Source: a bacterium BMS3Abin06
GTDB taxonomy: Bacteria > Nitrospirota > Thermodesulfovibrionia > UBA6902
NCBI GenBank assembly: GCA_002897895.1
Contig: BDSY01000041.1
Span: 1 to 64,000, forward strand
DNA length: 64,000 nt
Direction: 5' to 3'
The notes beneath the pieces were generated by a model. It worked only from the letters and a program-made list of their open reading frames with translations, had not been told where the DNA came from and did no database searches. Shown one piece after another: positions 1 through 7,780 of this stretch; positions within the stretch are counted from its first letter, which is position 1; the number at the start of each line of letters is the position of its first letter. A program made the position numbers and the translations under genes.

Positions 1-11
1 AATCTACTCAT
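1..11 (-). CDS. Start of a gene leaving the window, possibly a Y1 transposase
   Basis: Only ATG-AGT-AGA-TT is visible (Met-Ser-Arg-then Phe or Leu). The start has a well-placed GGGAGG seven bases upstream, within the hairpin described above. Many IS200/IS605 TnpA proteins begin Met-Ser-Arg, which is compatible but far too little to identify the protein. Partial gene. Confidence 0.35.
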
Positions 12-12
12 T

Positions 13-56
13 AATGTACCTCCCTTTCTATCGGCACCTTTCAGGGGAGGTACATT
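13..56 (-). promoter_or_regulatory. Hairpin masking the ribosome binding site of the off-window gene
   Basis: AATGTACCTCCC (one arm) and GGGAGGTACATT (other arm) pair perfectly over 12 bp around a 20-nt loop. Read on the minus strand, GGGAGG lies 7 nt before an ATG at 11-9, so the stem would bury the ribosome binding site. In IS200 such a stem is known to repress transposase translation; assigning that role here is inference. Confidence 0.55.
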
Positions 57-117
57 ATAACTACTCCTACGGTTGAACCTTTTTATGGTACCACTACCAA
101 AGGTAGTGGTTTAAGCC

Positions 118-431
118 GATTAATTAACCCCAACGATCCGTTTCATGAACAGGTTGTTCCCCGTCGGTGTCAGTTGGCGGTGCCGGTAGCGATACGAATA
201 CGGACAACTGACACGGCTGTTAAAATGCAGAAAGCTGTAGAATAAATTTGACAAGGTCACACAGCACACTTGCTGCCGGAGTTGTATTTTCCTTCGCAGT
301 ATGTCGATTATTTTTATATTGTGCATTCATATCCTTTGCAGGGGGGTGTAATTCCGCCGATGTACCCACCAACACTTCAGGTCTTTACTTTCTCAAAGAC
401 AGATTGTTAAAATTTCTTTTGGAGGAAAAAT
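118..431. other. Intergenic stretch between IS end and greA
   Basis: No convincing gene. The two short ORFs here (120..326 minus and 248..439 plus) have unusual composition, no ribosome binding site and no recognisable family; the second overlaps the greA start. A TTGACA at 248 has no matching -10 box at the right spacing. The greA ribosome binding site GGAGG lies at the right-hand edge. Confidence 0.5.
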
Positions 432-905
432 ATGAATAAAATGCCGATAACACCCCAAGGCTATCAAAAGCTCAAAGAAGAACTCGACAAACTCCTTAAG
501 GTAGAGCGCCCGCAAAACATCAAGGCTATTGCTGAAGCGCGGGCACACGGTGATTTGTCGGAAAATGCGGAATATCACGCAGCAAAAGAAAGACAATCCT
601 TTATAGCGGGACGAATCCAGGAACTTCAATCCAGGCTCGCGCAATCGCAGGTAATAGACCCGGCCTCCATCTCACAGGACAAAATAGCATTTGGCGCCAC
701 AGTAAAGCTTCTTGACGTGGATTCGGACGAAGAAAAAAAGTATATGCTTGTCGGTCCTGATGAATCAGACATTAAGCAGGGAAGGATATCCATACAATCT
801 CCAATAGCAAGGTCTCTCATCGGCAAAGAAGAAGGTGATGTAGTCATAGTACAGGCGCCGGCAAAAACAATAGAATATGAGATATTAGAGATACGTTTTG
901 AGTAG
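432..905 (+). CDS. greA: Transcription elongation factor GreA
   Basis: 157 aa, the usual GreA length. The protein rescues backtracked RNA polymerase by inserting its N-terminal coiled coil into the secondary channel and stimulating transcript cleavage. The coiled coil spans about residues 10-75 and carries the GDLSENAEY tip with acidic residues at 41 and 44, the positions needed for cleavage in the family. The C-terminal FKBP-like domain (about 80-157) ends with the typical 'EYEILEIRF'. Start: ATG preceded by TTGGAGGAAAAAT. Its last codons overlap the next gene (pyrK-like) by 8 bases, suggesting co-transcription. Confidence 0.95.
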   Translation: MNKMPITPQGYQKLKEELDKLLKVERPQNIKAIAEARAHGDLSENAEYHAAKERQSFIAGRIQELQSRLAQSQVIDPASISQDKIAFGATVKLLDVDSDEEKKYMLVGPDESDIKQGRISIQSPIARSLIGKEEGDVVIVQAPAKTIEYEILEIRFE

Positions 906-1686
906 ACTGTTTAAGGCATCTGTATCAGAAAATAAAGAACTCATTAAAAATCACTACCTCTTAACCCTCAATCCTCTGAAGAAAATAAAAAAACCTGAAC
1001 CCGGTCAATTTTTCATGCTTTCAGTCGATAAAGGACTCGACCCGCTGCTTAAACGCCCTCTCAGCATACATCGCCTGACAGGCGGCAATCTCCAGTTTCT
1101 ATACAGAGTAGTCGGCAGTGGAACGAATATTCTGAGCGAAAAAAAAACGGGCGATATTCTGGAACTAATTGGCCCCCTGGGTAAGGGATTTCCTTTCAAA
1201 AAAACTCAAAAAAATATTATCCTGGTTGCAGGCGGTCTCGGGATAGCCCCAATTTTTGCTCTTGCAGAGACTCTTGCGAAAATACCCCCCCCCGCCCCCC
1301 CTGTACTCCTTTTCCAGGGTGCAAGAACTGAAGATGAAGTGCTGTGCATTGATAAATTAAAATCCATCGGCATTGACCCCATAATTTCCACTGATAACGG
1401 AACGCTGGGGGAAAAGGGTAATATTGTCAGTGTATTAAAAAAATATTTAACCCGGCACTCATTACCCGTTAACCGTTATATTTTATATGCATGCGGACCT
1501 GAACCAATGCTCAAATCACTTTCTTCGCTTGCAATCAAGCATAAATTAAAAGGATATATTGCACTTGAACAGCACATGGCCTGCGGACTCGGCACGTGTC
1601 TGGGATGTGTTGTTAATACTATTGACGGTTATAAACGCGTTTGCAAAGAAGGGCCGGTGTTTCCGATAGAGAAAATAGTCTGGTAA
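898..1686 (+). CDS. pyrK: Dihydroorotate dehydrogenase electron-transfer subunit PyrK
   Basis: 262 aa. PyrK carries FAD and a 2Fe-2S cluster and passes electrons from PyrD to NAD+ in pyrimidine synthesis. The FAD-binding barrel (about 1-100, with 'RPLSIHR') and NAD-binding part (GGLGIAP) are followed by the C-terminal cluster motif CGLGTCLGC plus a later Cys. The ORF start is a TTG overlapping greA; no better ATG precedes the conserved N-terminus. pyrD follows after 15 bases, as expected for the heterotetrameric type 1B enzyme. Odd: a C9-G-C7 tract at 1285-1301 encodes a Pro-rich stretch, a possible slippage site. Confidence 0.93.
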   Translation: MSRLFKASVSENKELIKNHYLLTLNPLKKIKKPEPGQFFMLSVDKGLDPLLKRPLSIHRLTGGNLQFLYRVVGSGTNILSEKKTGDILELIGPLGKGFPFKKTQKNIILVAGGLGIAPIFALAETLAKIPPPAPPVLLFQGARTEDEVLCIDKLKSIGIDPIISTDNGTLGEKGNIVSVLKKYLTRHSLPVNRYILYACGPEPMLKSLSSLAIKHKLKGYIALEQHMACGLGTCLGCVVNTIDGYKRVCKEGPVFPIEKIVW

Positions 1687-1701
1687 AAATTTAAATTTAA
1701 A

Positions 1702-2628
1702 ATGGCAAATAAAAAAACAGCAGACCTCAAGGTTAATTTAGGCAAACTAAAACTCAAAAATCCGGTAATGACCGCTTCGGGCACTTTTGGTTACGGGGAT
1801 GAGTATTCCGAATTTATTGATATCAATAAACTTGGCGCTGTTGTTGTGAAAGGACTTTCTCTCAAGCCTAAAGAAGGGAACCCGCCGCCGCGTATTGCAG
1901 AAACACCTGCGGGAATGCTCAATGCCATAGGCCTTCAAAATATAGGGATAGACAGTTTCATAAAGAAAAAACTCCCTTTTCTAAGGCAATTTAAGACCCC
2001 GGTGATAGTTAATTTCTTTGGCGATTCTATTGCAGAGTACGTAAAAACGGCTAAGAAATTAAATGCTATAAAAGGTATTCATGCACTCGAGATGAATATA
2101 TCATGTCCGAATAAACAGGCCGGCTGGAGCATCTTCGGAACAGACCCGAAGGTAACCTTTAAGGTTGTAAGTGAAGTCAGGAAAATGACAGACCTTACAC
2201 TTATTGTTAAGCTTTCACCCAATGTTACCGATATAGCACTTATGGCAAGGGTGGCTGAGGATGCGGGAGCTGATGCCGTATCTTTAATTAATACACTGAC
2301 AGGAATGGCCATTGATATAAAAACAAAAAGACCGAAGCTTGCAAACATAACCGGCGGTTTATCAGGGCCGGCTGTTAAGCCGGTAGCAGTCAGAATGGTT
2401 TGGGAATGTTATAAAAGTCTTAGTATACCTGTCATAGGAATGGGTGGTATAATATCTGCTGCTGATGCCATTGAATTTATACTTGCAGGAGCAAGCGCTG
2501 TAGCAGTCGGCACCGGAAATTTCATTAATCCGGAAGCAACGGTTAATATTATAAAAGGCATAAAATCCTTTATGCTGTCGGAAGGCATCAAATCAATAAA
2601 AGATTTAAGAGGATCAGTCAAATGTTAG
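1702..2628 (+). CDS. pyrD: Dihydroorotate dehydrogenase type 1B catalytic subunit
   Basis: 308 aa, typical for PyrDB. This FMN enzyme oxidises dihydroorotate to orotate, the fourth step of UMP synthesis, in the cytoplasm. The TIM-barrel signatures are present: 'NPVMTASGTFGYG' near residue 20, NISCPN near 130, and the FMN phosphate loops 'GGLSGPAVKP' and 'GMGGI' in the last third, with 'AVAVGT' near the end. The neighbouring pyrK supports assignment to the NAD-linked type 1B form. It overlaps the next gene by 7 bases. Confidence 0.95.
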   Translation: MANKKTADLKVNLGKLKLKNPVMTASGTFGYGDEYSEFIDINKLGAVVVKGLSLKPKEGNPPPRIAETPAGMLNAIGLQNIGIDSFIKKKLPFLRQFKTPVIVNFFGDSIAEYVKTAKKLNAIKGIHALEMNISCPNKQAGWSIFGTDPKVTFKVVSEVRKMTDLTLIVKLSPNVTDIALMARVAEDAGADAVSLINTLTGMAIDIKTKRPKLANITGGLSGPAVKPVAVRMVWECYKSLSIPVIGMGGIISAADAIEFILAGASAVAVGTGNFINPEATVNIIKGIKSFMLSEGIKSIKDLRGSVKC

Positions 2629-3428
2629 AATCACCTATAATTACCCTGACAACCGATTTCGGTCTCAAAGACCCTTTTGTCGGCTTGATGAAGGGAGTTA
2701 TTCTTGCCATAAATACGGATGCAAAGATAATAGATATCACCCATAATATCCAGCGACACAATATTTTCGAGGCATCCCAGGTAATGTCCATGAGTTACAG
2801 GTATTTCCCTCCGACCACAATCCATTTAGCTGTTGTTGACCCCGAAGTCGGCGGGCAGAGGAGACCATTGCTGGTTATTACGGAAGATCATTATTTTATA
2901 GGACCTGATAACGGGATATTCAGTCCGATATTTGAAGAATGCCGTTCTAATTTTTTCAAGGTCATTAATATATCTTCATCACACTATTTCCGGCCCATGA
3001 GCGGCTCAACATTCCATGGCCGTGATATATTTGCCCCTGTTGCAGCATGGTTGTCAAAAGGGGTGGATTCTCATAAGTTCGGTCAGGAAATCGATGATTA
3101 TGTCAAAATACCTTCTCCCCAACCTGCATTATCAAATCACAGTGTAACCGGCGAGATTGTCTCCATTGATAATTTCGGCAATGCCATATCAAACATAAAA
3201 AGAGATGATCTGGCAAAACTGGCTTCTTTTGAATCTGAATATAATTTCAGGGTAGTTTACAATAATAAAGATTTACCGCTTGTCAATTATTATGCTGAAA
3301 ATAAAAGTCCCGGTCTCTCATCAATCATTAACAGTTTCGGGCACATCGAGCTGTTTGTATACCGGGAGAGCGCTGCCGATAAATTTAATGTCAGGATTGG
3401 AGACAGCGTTACTGTTACACTTGTCTGA
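2622..3428 (+). CDS. SAM hydroxide adenosyltransferase (DUF62 family)
   Basis: 268 aa. Members of this family (relatives of fluorinase and chlorinase) use water/hydroxide to split S-adenosylmethionine into adenosine and methionine. Family signatures seen: 'TTDFGLKDPFVGLMKG' near the N-terminus, DPEVGG and GPDNG in the middle, and 'FHGRDIFAPVAA' before the C-terminal beta-rich domain (from about residue 170). There is no signal peptide. It overlaps pyrD by 7 bases and is 5 bases from the next gene, so it rides in the same operon; the physiological reason for that is unknown. Confidence 0.88.
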   Translation: MLESPIITLTTDFGLKDPFVGLMKGVILAINTDAKIIDITHNIQRHNIFEASQVMSMSYRYFPPTTIHLAVVDPEVGGQRRPLLVITEDHYFIGPDNGIFSPIFEECRSNFFKVINISSSHYFRPMSGSTFHGRDIFAPVAAWLSKGVDSHKFGQEIDDYVKIPSPQPALSNHSVTGEIVSIDNFGNAISNIKRDDLAKLASFESEYNFRVVYNNKDLPLVNYYAENKSPGLSSIINSFGHIELFVYRESAADKFNVRIGDSVTVTLV

Positions 3429-3433
3429 CTGAT

Positions 3434-4471
3434 ATGCAAATATTATTAATTGGAAATTTCGCCCTTCCGTACGAAGAAGAAAATCTTCATAACCTGTCGT
3501 TATTAAAAAAACTCGAAGAAGACGGCCATGAGTGCAGCGTTATAAATATTTCCGAAAACCCTTCTAATGAAGAAAGATTTACCGATGCAAAAAGTTTCCC
3601 AAGTTTTGTATTGAAATTGCTGCGCAACTGCCGCAAGAAAGATATAGTACATTTTTCAACAAAGGGGTATCTGCGGCTTGGTTTACTGAAACTCATGACA
3701 TCCATCCTTGCCGCCAAATTCTTTCGTATAAAATCAATTATTACTTTCCATTCAGAATTATTCTCGATCCTGGGACAAATGCGAAGCCCCTTTGGTGGAA
3801 CGCAGACACTGTTTACCTCCTTCTTCTTTGCGGACAAGATTATATTTGCCGACAGAGATACTTACGATGTGGCGACTATGTATATGAAAAAACCCAACTT
3901 CGAATTGATCCCTTCTTTTATTTATACCCCTGATAATATCGCAGAGAATGAGACTTCAACATTCAAAAAACTGAAAGACAAAGAAAAAGTCATCGTCTTT
4001 GCAAACGTGAGATATCCTTCTTTCCTTTTTGAGATACTGCAGGAGATGCTTACTAATTATCCGTTTCCGTCAGGCACAGGCATTGTGATATCATTCCCGG
4101 AAAAATATGCAGGTAAATTGCAGCATGCAATAGAGGAGACCGGAAGGGAGCTGATGGACAACCTGATTTTCATAGAGCCCGACGATATGCAGTCAATATT
4201 AACAGCTTATTCCAAAGCAGATATTATTTTAAGACCGCCAAGCTGTGAAGGCGCAACATATTTTGAAAGTTTTGCCGTATCAGCTAAAAAGACTTTGCAT
4301 TTAAATAATTATATATACTTCCCGGCTGGATTGCTTTTTATAAGAGAAGGGAAAACAGCGGAAATGTGTGTGAGAATAATCAATGCACTGCTATCTGTAG
4401 AATCCGCCGCGATACCTGAACTAAAAGCAGAAGATTCCTACAAAAAAACAATAAGAATCTACCGGGAATAA
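3434..4471 (+). CDS. Glycosyltransferase-like protein (GT-B fold, family 4-like)
   Basis: 345 aa. The N-terminal half has a Rossmann start ('ILLIGNFALPYEEE'), then 'DIVHFSTKGY' and 'SIITFHSELFS', as in GT4 acceptor domains. The C-terminal half has 'IFANVRYPSFLFEIL' and the donor-site-like 'ADIILRPPSCEGATYFESFA', where an acidic residue normally contacts the nucleotide sugar. The substrate cannot be read from sequence. It may act on a surface glycan or lipid carrier. It is the last gene of the greA-pyr run; 75 bases separate it from the next promoter. Confidence 0.65.
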   Translation: MQILLIGNFALPYEEENLHNLSLLKKLEEDGHECSVINISENPSNEERFTDAKSFPSFVLKLLRNCRKKDIVHFSTKGYLRLGLLKLMTSILAAKFFRIKSIITFHSELFSILGQMRSPFGGTQTLFTSFFFADKIIFADRDTYDVATMYMKKPNFELIPSFIYTPDNIAENETSTFKKLKDKEKVIVFANVRYPSFLFEILQEMLTNYPFPSGTGIVISFPEKYAGKLQHAIEETGRELMDNLIFIEPDDMQSILTAYSKADIILRPPSCEGATYFESFAVSAKKTLHLNNYIYFPAGLLFIREGKTAEMCVRIINALLSVESAAIPELKAEDSYKKTIRIYRE

Positions 4472-4512
4472 GACATATCTTTTTTTCATTCAGGGCCTGA
4501 AATTCATAATAC

Positions 4513-4539
4513 TTGACAAATTTAGTAGACTATTATAAC
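4513..4539 (+). promoter_or_regulatory. Promoter of the Rrf2-sulfur operon, possibly giving a leaderless mRNA
   Basis: TTGACA at 4513-4518 and TATAAC at 4534-4539 are separated by 15 bases, slightly short. The ATG of the Rrf2 gene begins 8 bases after the -10 box and has no Shine-Dalgarno sequence, so transcription would start at or next to the start codon. Autoregulation by the Rrf2 product is likely from family behaviour but no clear operator could be defined. Confidence 0.5.
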
Positions 4540-4546
4540 GTAAATT

Positions 4547-4972
4547 ATGTTAAGATTATCCACTAAAGGTCAGTATGGTGTCAGGGCAATGTTTGAACTG
4601 GCAAAGAACTATAAAAAAGGTCCGTTAACAATAAAGGAAATCGCCAGGCGACAGGGTGTTTCCGTTTCATATCTTGAGCAGCTCTTGAACAAGCTGCGTA
4701 AATCAGAATTGATCAGAAGCCGGAAAGGTCCCGGCGGTGGTTATGTAATAAACAGCAAACCGGAGGAAATCAGCGTTGGCCATATTCTGAACTCTCTTGA
4801 AGGGCCTGTGGCCATTACACAATGTCTTGATCCTTCAGCCAAGGGCTGCAAACGGGTTGAAGGCTGTGTTGCAAGATTGCTCTGGAAATCTCTCGGTGAA
4901 AAAATAGAAAATTTTCTCGATACGATAAACCTCAATGATCTGTTAAAAGAAGAAGCGAAATTGATCAGATAA
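4547..4972 (+). CDS. Rrf2-family Fe-S transcriptional regulator (IscR-like)
   Basis: 141 aa, normal Rrf2 length. The winged helix-turn-helix occupies residues 1-65 ('LSTKGQYGVRAMFELA', then a recognition helix 'SVSYLEQLLNKLRKS' and wing 'RSRKGPGGGY'). Three cysteines in the pattern C-x7-C-x5-C (about residues 90-105) match the cluster ligands of IscR-like regulators, so it probably senses Fe-S status. It heads the TusA-like/IscS-like/IscU operon with a 4-base gap, which fits control of Fe-S assembly. It may be translated from a leaderless mRNA. Confidence 0.88.
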   Translation: MLRLSTKGQYGVRAMFELAKNYKKGPLTIKEIARRQGVSVSYLEQLLNKLRKSELIRSRKGPGGGYVINSKPEEISVGHILNSLEGPVAITQCLDPSAKGCKRVEGCVARLLWKSLGEKIENFLDTINLNDLLKEEAKLIR

Positions 4973-4976
4973 GATT

Positions 4977-5276
4977 ATGGCTTTTGCGAAGGCTCGTCAA
5001 TTGAACAATAACCGGCTTAAATTTCTTAATGAACCTATGGAGGCAGATGCTGAAACAGATATAATCTATATGATGTGTCCAATGCATCTGCTTACCATAG
5101 AGGATAAAGTGAAAGAGATCAAAGCAGGACAGATATTATCCATTCTGACCGACTACGATGGAGCGCTTGAAGATATCCCGGAGTGGTGTGCCAAAACAGG
5201 CAATGAATTTCTGGGCATTTATGAAGATGCGGACCATTACAAATTTTATATAAAGAAAATAAAGGAGTCGCAATGA
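4977..5276 (+). CDS. TusA-like sulfurtransferase, variant CPxH motif
   Basis: 99 aa. TusA proteins carry sulfur as a persulfide on the Cys of a CPxP motif. Here the motif reads CPMH near residue 34, keeping the Cys and first Pro but losing the second Pro. The rest fits: 'IKAGQILSILTDYDGALEDIPEWC' and a C-terminal Lys-rich beta strand. About 30 extra residues precede the fold. The gene lies between the Rrf2 regulator and the IscS-like gene and overlaps the latter by 4 bases (ATGA), so translation is probably coupled. A role as sulfur relay or acceptor for the partner proteins is inferred. Confidence 0.75.
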   Translation: MAFAKARQLNNNRLKFLNEPMEADAETDIIYMMCPMHLLTIEDKVKEIKAGQILSILTDYDGALEDIPEWCAKTGNEFLGIYEDADHYKFYIKKIKESQ

Positions 5277-6469
5277 AAAAAATATATCTGGATCATGTGG
5301 CAACTAATCCGCTCCATCCGGAAGTTCTGGATGCAATGATGCCGTATTTCAAGGAGCATTACGGTAACCCGTTGAGCCTGTACGAACCCGGTATGAAAGC
5401 CAGAGAGGCTATTGAAAACGCAAGGGTAAGCACTGCTGAACTTATAAATGCAAAAGCAAGAGAAATAATTTTTACTGCAAGCGGAGCCGAATCCAATAAT
5501 TTTGCATTGAAAGGCATTGCATATGCATTTCAGAACAAAGGGAAACACATCATAGTTTCAAAAGTCGAACACCACTCTGTTTTAAACTCGGCACGGTTTC
5601 TTGAAAAGCAGGGCTTTGCCGTCACCTATCTGCCGGTTGACAATTACGGCCTTGTTAACCCTTCTGATGTTGAGAAGGCAATAACGGATGAAACTATACT
5701 GATATCAATAATCCATGCAAGTCCGGAAATCGGCACAATACAGCCGATTGCAGAAATCAGCAGGATCGCGAAAGAAAAGGGGATAATTGTTCACACCGAC
5801 TCTGTTGCATCAGCCGGAAATATTCCGGTTGATGTCCTGGAACTTAATGTTGACCTGATGACCTTTGCGGCACATCAGTTTTACGGGCCAAAGGGAGCCG
5901 CAGCTTTGTATGTAAGAGAAGGCACACGGATAGTCCCCCTGATTTATGGTGGAATACAGGAAGGAGGCCGCAGGGCCGGCACTGAAAATGTCCCTGCGAT
6001 TGTGGGCATGGGCAAAGCTGCTGAAATTACAAAAAGAGATTTACAAAAACGTATTGATCATGTAACACCACTGAGAGATAGTATAATAGGCAACACACTT
6101 AAGACAGACAAAGTAATTCTTACCGGACATCCTGAAAAGAGGCTGCCGGGTCATGCAAGTTTCGTTGTTGAATATATAGAAGGTGAAGCCATGCTGCTGA
6201 TGCTCGCCGCCAAAGGCATATACTCTGCAAGCGGTTCTGCATGCAGTTCAAAGGCACTGAAATCTTCACCGGTTCTGATTTCGATAGGAATCCCGGTACA
6301 CCTCGCCCAGGGTTCGGTTGTATTTACGCTTGGAGAAGGAACGACAGGGGAAGATATAAATTATTTTAATGAAACATTCCCTCAGATAATATCGCGTCTG
6401 AGAGAAATCTCGCCCTATGCTAAAGGATGGGAAGAAACGGAGGCCCCGGCATGTACAGCGAAAAAGTAA
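5273..6469 (+). CDS. IscS/NifS-like protein lacking the PLP-binding lysine
   Basis: 398 aa, full IscS length, with the fold and catalytic loop of a cysteine desulfurase ('SASGSACSSKAL', catalytic Cys near residue 324). However, the Schiff-base motif SxHKxxGPKG reads 'AAHQFYGPKG': codon CAG (Gln) replaces the Lys. Other PLP contacts also differ from E. coli IscS: the Thr of GATES is Ala (SGAES), the NNEIG loop is SPEIG, and HVDxxQ is HTDSVA. The His and Asp of the pocket remain. PLP chemistry by the normal mechanism is therefore doubtful. Archaeoglobus fulgidus IscS is a known case with Asp at this Lys, so a scaffold or sulfide-dependent role with IscU is possible. It overlaps iscU by 19 bases. 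Confidence 0.85.
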   Translation: MKKIYLDHVATNPLHPEVLDAMMPYFKEHYGNPLSLYEPGMKAREAIENARVSTAELINAKAREIIFTASGAESNNFALKGIAYAFQNKGKHIIVSKVEHHSVLNSARFLEKQGFAVTYLPVDNYGLVNPSDVEKAITDETILISIIHASPEIGTIQPIAEISRIAKEKGIIVHTDSVASAGNIPVDVLELNVDLMTFAAHQFYGPKGAAALYVREGTRIVPLIYGGIQEGGRRAGTENVPAIVGMGKAAEITKRDLQKRIDHVTPLRDSIIGNTLKTDKVILTGHPEKRLPGHASFVVEYIEGEAMLLMLAAKGIYSASGSACSSKALKSSPVLISIGIPVHLAQGSVVFTLGEGTTGEDINYFNETFPQIISRLREISPYAKGWEETEAPACTAKK

Positions 6470-6822
6470 TGGACCATTTTACAAATCCGAGGAATGTCGG
6501 AGAAATGGAAGACGCCGACGGAATAGGAGCAGAAGGGAACCCTGTATGCGGCGATGCAATGAAAATATTCATTAAGGTCAAAGATGACGTAATCACTGAT
6601 GTAAAATTTCAGACCTTTGGCTGCGGCGCTGCCATTGCAGTATCAAGCATGGTCACGGAAATGGCCAAAGGCATGACCCTTGATGAAGCATTGAAAATAA
6701 CAAAAAGCTCGCTTGCCGATGCACTTGACGGACTGCCTCCACAGAAAATGCACTGCTCCAATCTGGGGGCGGATGCCCTTCGTAAGGCAATAGAGGATTA
6801 TAAAAATAAACAAGGGAAATAG
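6451..6822 (+). CDS. iscU: Fe-S cluster assembly scaffold IscU/NifU-like
   Basis: 123 aa from the ATG at 6451 ('MYSEKVMDHFTNPRN'), the classic IscU start, rather than the upstream start in the ORF track. It builds 2Fe-2S and 4Fe-4S clusters on three Cys ligands, all present: GNPVCGD, 'FGCGAAIA' and 'MHCSNLGADAL'; the Asp after the first Cys is kept. The C-terminal LPPVK motif recognised by HscA is replaced by LPPQK. The reading frame begins within the end of the IscS-like gene, so the two proteins are made together. The stop is directly followed by the mqnD start. Confidence 0.92.
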   Translation: MYSEKVMDHFTNPRNVGEMEDADGIGAEGNPVCGDAMKIFIKVKDDVITDVKFQTFGCGAAIAVSSMVTEMAKGMTLDEALKITKSSLADALDGLPPQKMHCSNLGADALRKAIEDYKNKQGK

Positions 6823-7665
6823 ATGAAATCCGTTTCCCTTGGCTACTCGCCCTGTCCAAACGATACCTTTATTTTCTACGCGATGATTCATGGCAAAATT
6901 GAGGCTGAAAATCTGACATTCAAAGAGGTATTGCTGGACGTTGAAACACTTAACCGGAAGGCCCTTAATACAGAACTTGATCTGACCAAAATTTCATATC
7001 ATGCATTCGGGCATTTGCGTAAAAAATATTGCCTGCTCAGGGCGGGAGGAGCTCTCGGAAGGGGCTGCGGGCCTCTTGTAATATCGAAAAATGAATATAC
7101 TATGGAAGAATTGCGACGTAAAAAAATCGCAGTTCCGGGCAAGCTGACCACAGCATATTTACTCTTACAACTTTATGATTCAAACTTCAACACTCAGCTT
7201 TCAAATTTAGTGGTAATGCCTTTCCATGAAATTATCGATGCTGTAGCCGGGGATAAAGTTGATGCGGGATTAATAATACACGAAAGCAGATTTACCTATC
7301 CTTCATATGGATTAAAAGAAATTATTGACCTCGGCCAATGGTGGGAAAAGGAAACAGGACTTGCAATCCCCCTTGGAGGAATTATCGCAAAACACTCCCT
7401 TGGCCACTGCGTAAATAAAAAGATCAATAAAATATTAAGACAGAGTGTTGAATACGCATTCAGCAACCGTGCTGAACCGATGAGCTATATAAAAGAGCAC
7501 TCACAGGAGTTATTGGACGATGTCATCAACCGGCATATTAATCTTTATGTCAACGATTATTCCGTTGATGTCGGTCCGGAAGGGGAAAAGGCTGTAATTG
7601 AACTCCTCTCAAGGGCGGAAGAAGCCGGCATAATTCCCAAAACAAAACAGCCGGTATTTGTCTGA
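6823..7665 (+). CDS. mqnD: 1,4-dihydroxy-6-naphthoate synthase MqnD
   Basis: 280 aa. MqnD converts cyclic dehypoxanthinyl futalosine to 1,4-dihydroxy-6-naphthoate in the futalosine route to menaquinone. The family opening 'LGYSPCPNDTFIFYAMI' is diagnostic; the periplasmic-binding-protein fold continues with 'ISYHAFGHLRKKY', 'GRGCGPLV' and 'VPGKLTTAYLLLQL', with 'AGLIIHESRFTY' containing the active-site His region. It starts right after the iscU stop. Menaquinone synthesis includes radical-SAM Fe-S enzymes, which may explain its place behind Fe-S genes. The other mqn genes are not in the window. Confidence 0.92.
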   Translation: MKSVSLGYSPCPNDTFIFYAMIHGKIEAENLTFKEVLLDVETLNRKALNTELDLTKISYHAFGHLRKKYCLLRAGGALGRGCGPLVISKNEYTMEELRRKKIAVPGKLTTAYLLLQLYDSNFNTQLSNLVVMPFHEIIDAVAGDKVDAGLIIHESRFTYPSYGLKEIIDLGQWWEKETGLAIPLGGIIAKHSLGHCVNKKINKILRQSVEYAFSNRAEPMSYIKEHSQELLDDVINRHINLYVNDYSVDVGPEGEKAVIELLSRAEEAGIIPKTKQPVFV

Positions 7666-7733
7666 CATAACATTCAGCCCTCTCAAGCAGCCGCCATTCA
7701 AAGGCTTTTGCTTTACAATAGCAGCGCTTAGCG

Positions 7734-7774
7734 TATCCACTGTTGGCTCCGGATAAAACCTCACGGTTTTGCCC
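7734..7774. repeat. Short structured repeat with a GTGA-loop hairpin, copy 1
   Basis: This 41-bp stretch between the convergent mqnD and DAHP-synthase genes matches 25758-25798 at 30 of 41 positions with no gap. On the minus strand it forms AAAACC-GTGA-GGTTTT, a six-pair stem with a GNRA-type loop, followed by GGAGCC; the second copy conserves the loop and most of the stem. It could act in transcript ends or be a fragment of a mobile repeat. Confidence 0.4.
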
Positions 7775-7780
7775 GTAATC

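Larger units (their letters stand above)
1..117 (-). mobile_element. Left end of an IS200/IS605-type element (rest off window)
   Basis: Seen on the minus strand: a perfect 9-bp stem with a 3-nt loop (90-110), then about 35 nt further in a 12-bp stem (13-24 with 45-56) whose 3' arm holds a Shine-Dalgarno sequence, then an ATG running off the window. This order (end hairpin, SD-sequestering hairpin, short ORF start) is the known left-end design of IS200-group elements, which lack ordinary inverted repeats. The transposase itself is not visible, so identity is inferred from architecture only. The outer boundary is not defined; 117 is approximate. Confidence 0.5.

Noticed and set aside
248-439. 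63-aa ORF upstream of greA
   Set aside because: No ribosome binding site, non-ATG start, overlaps the greA start, no family resemblance.
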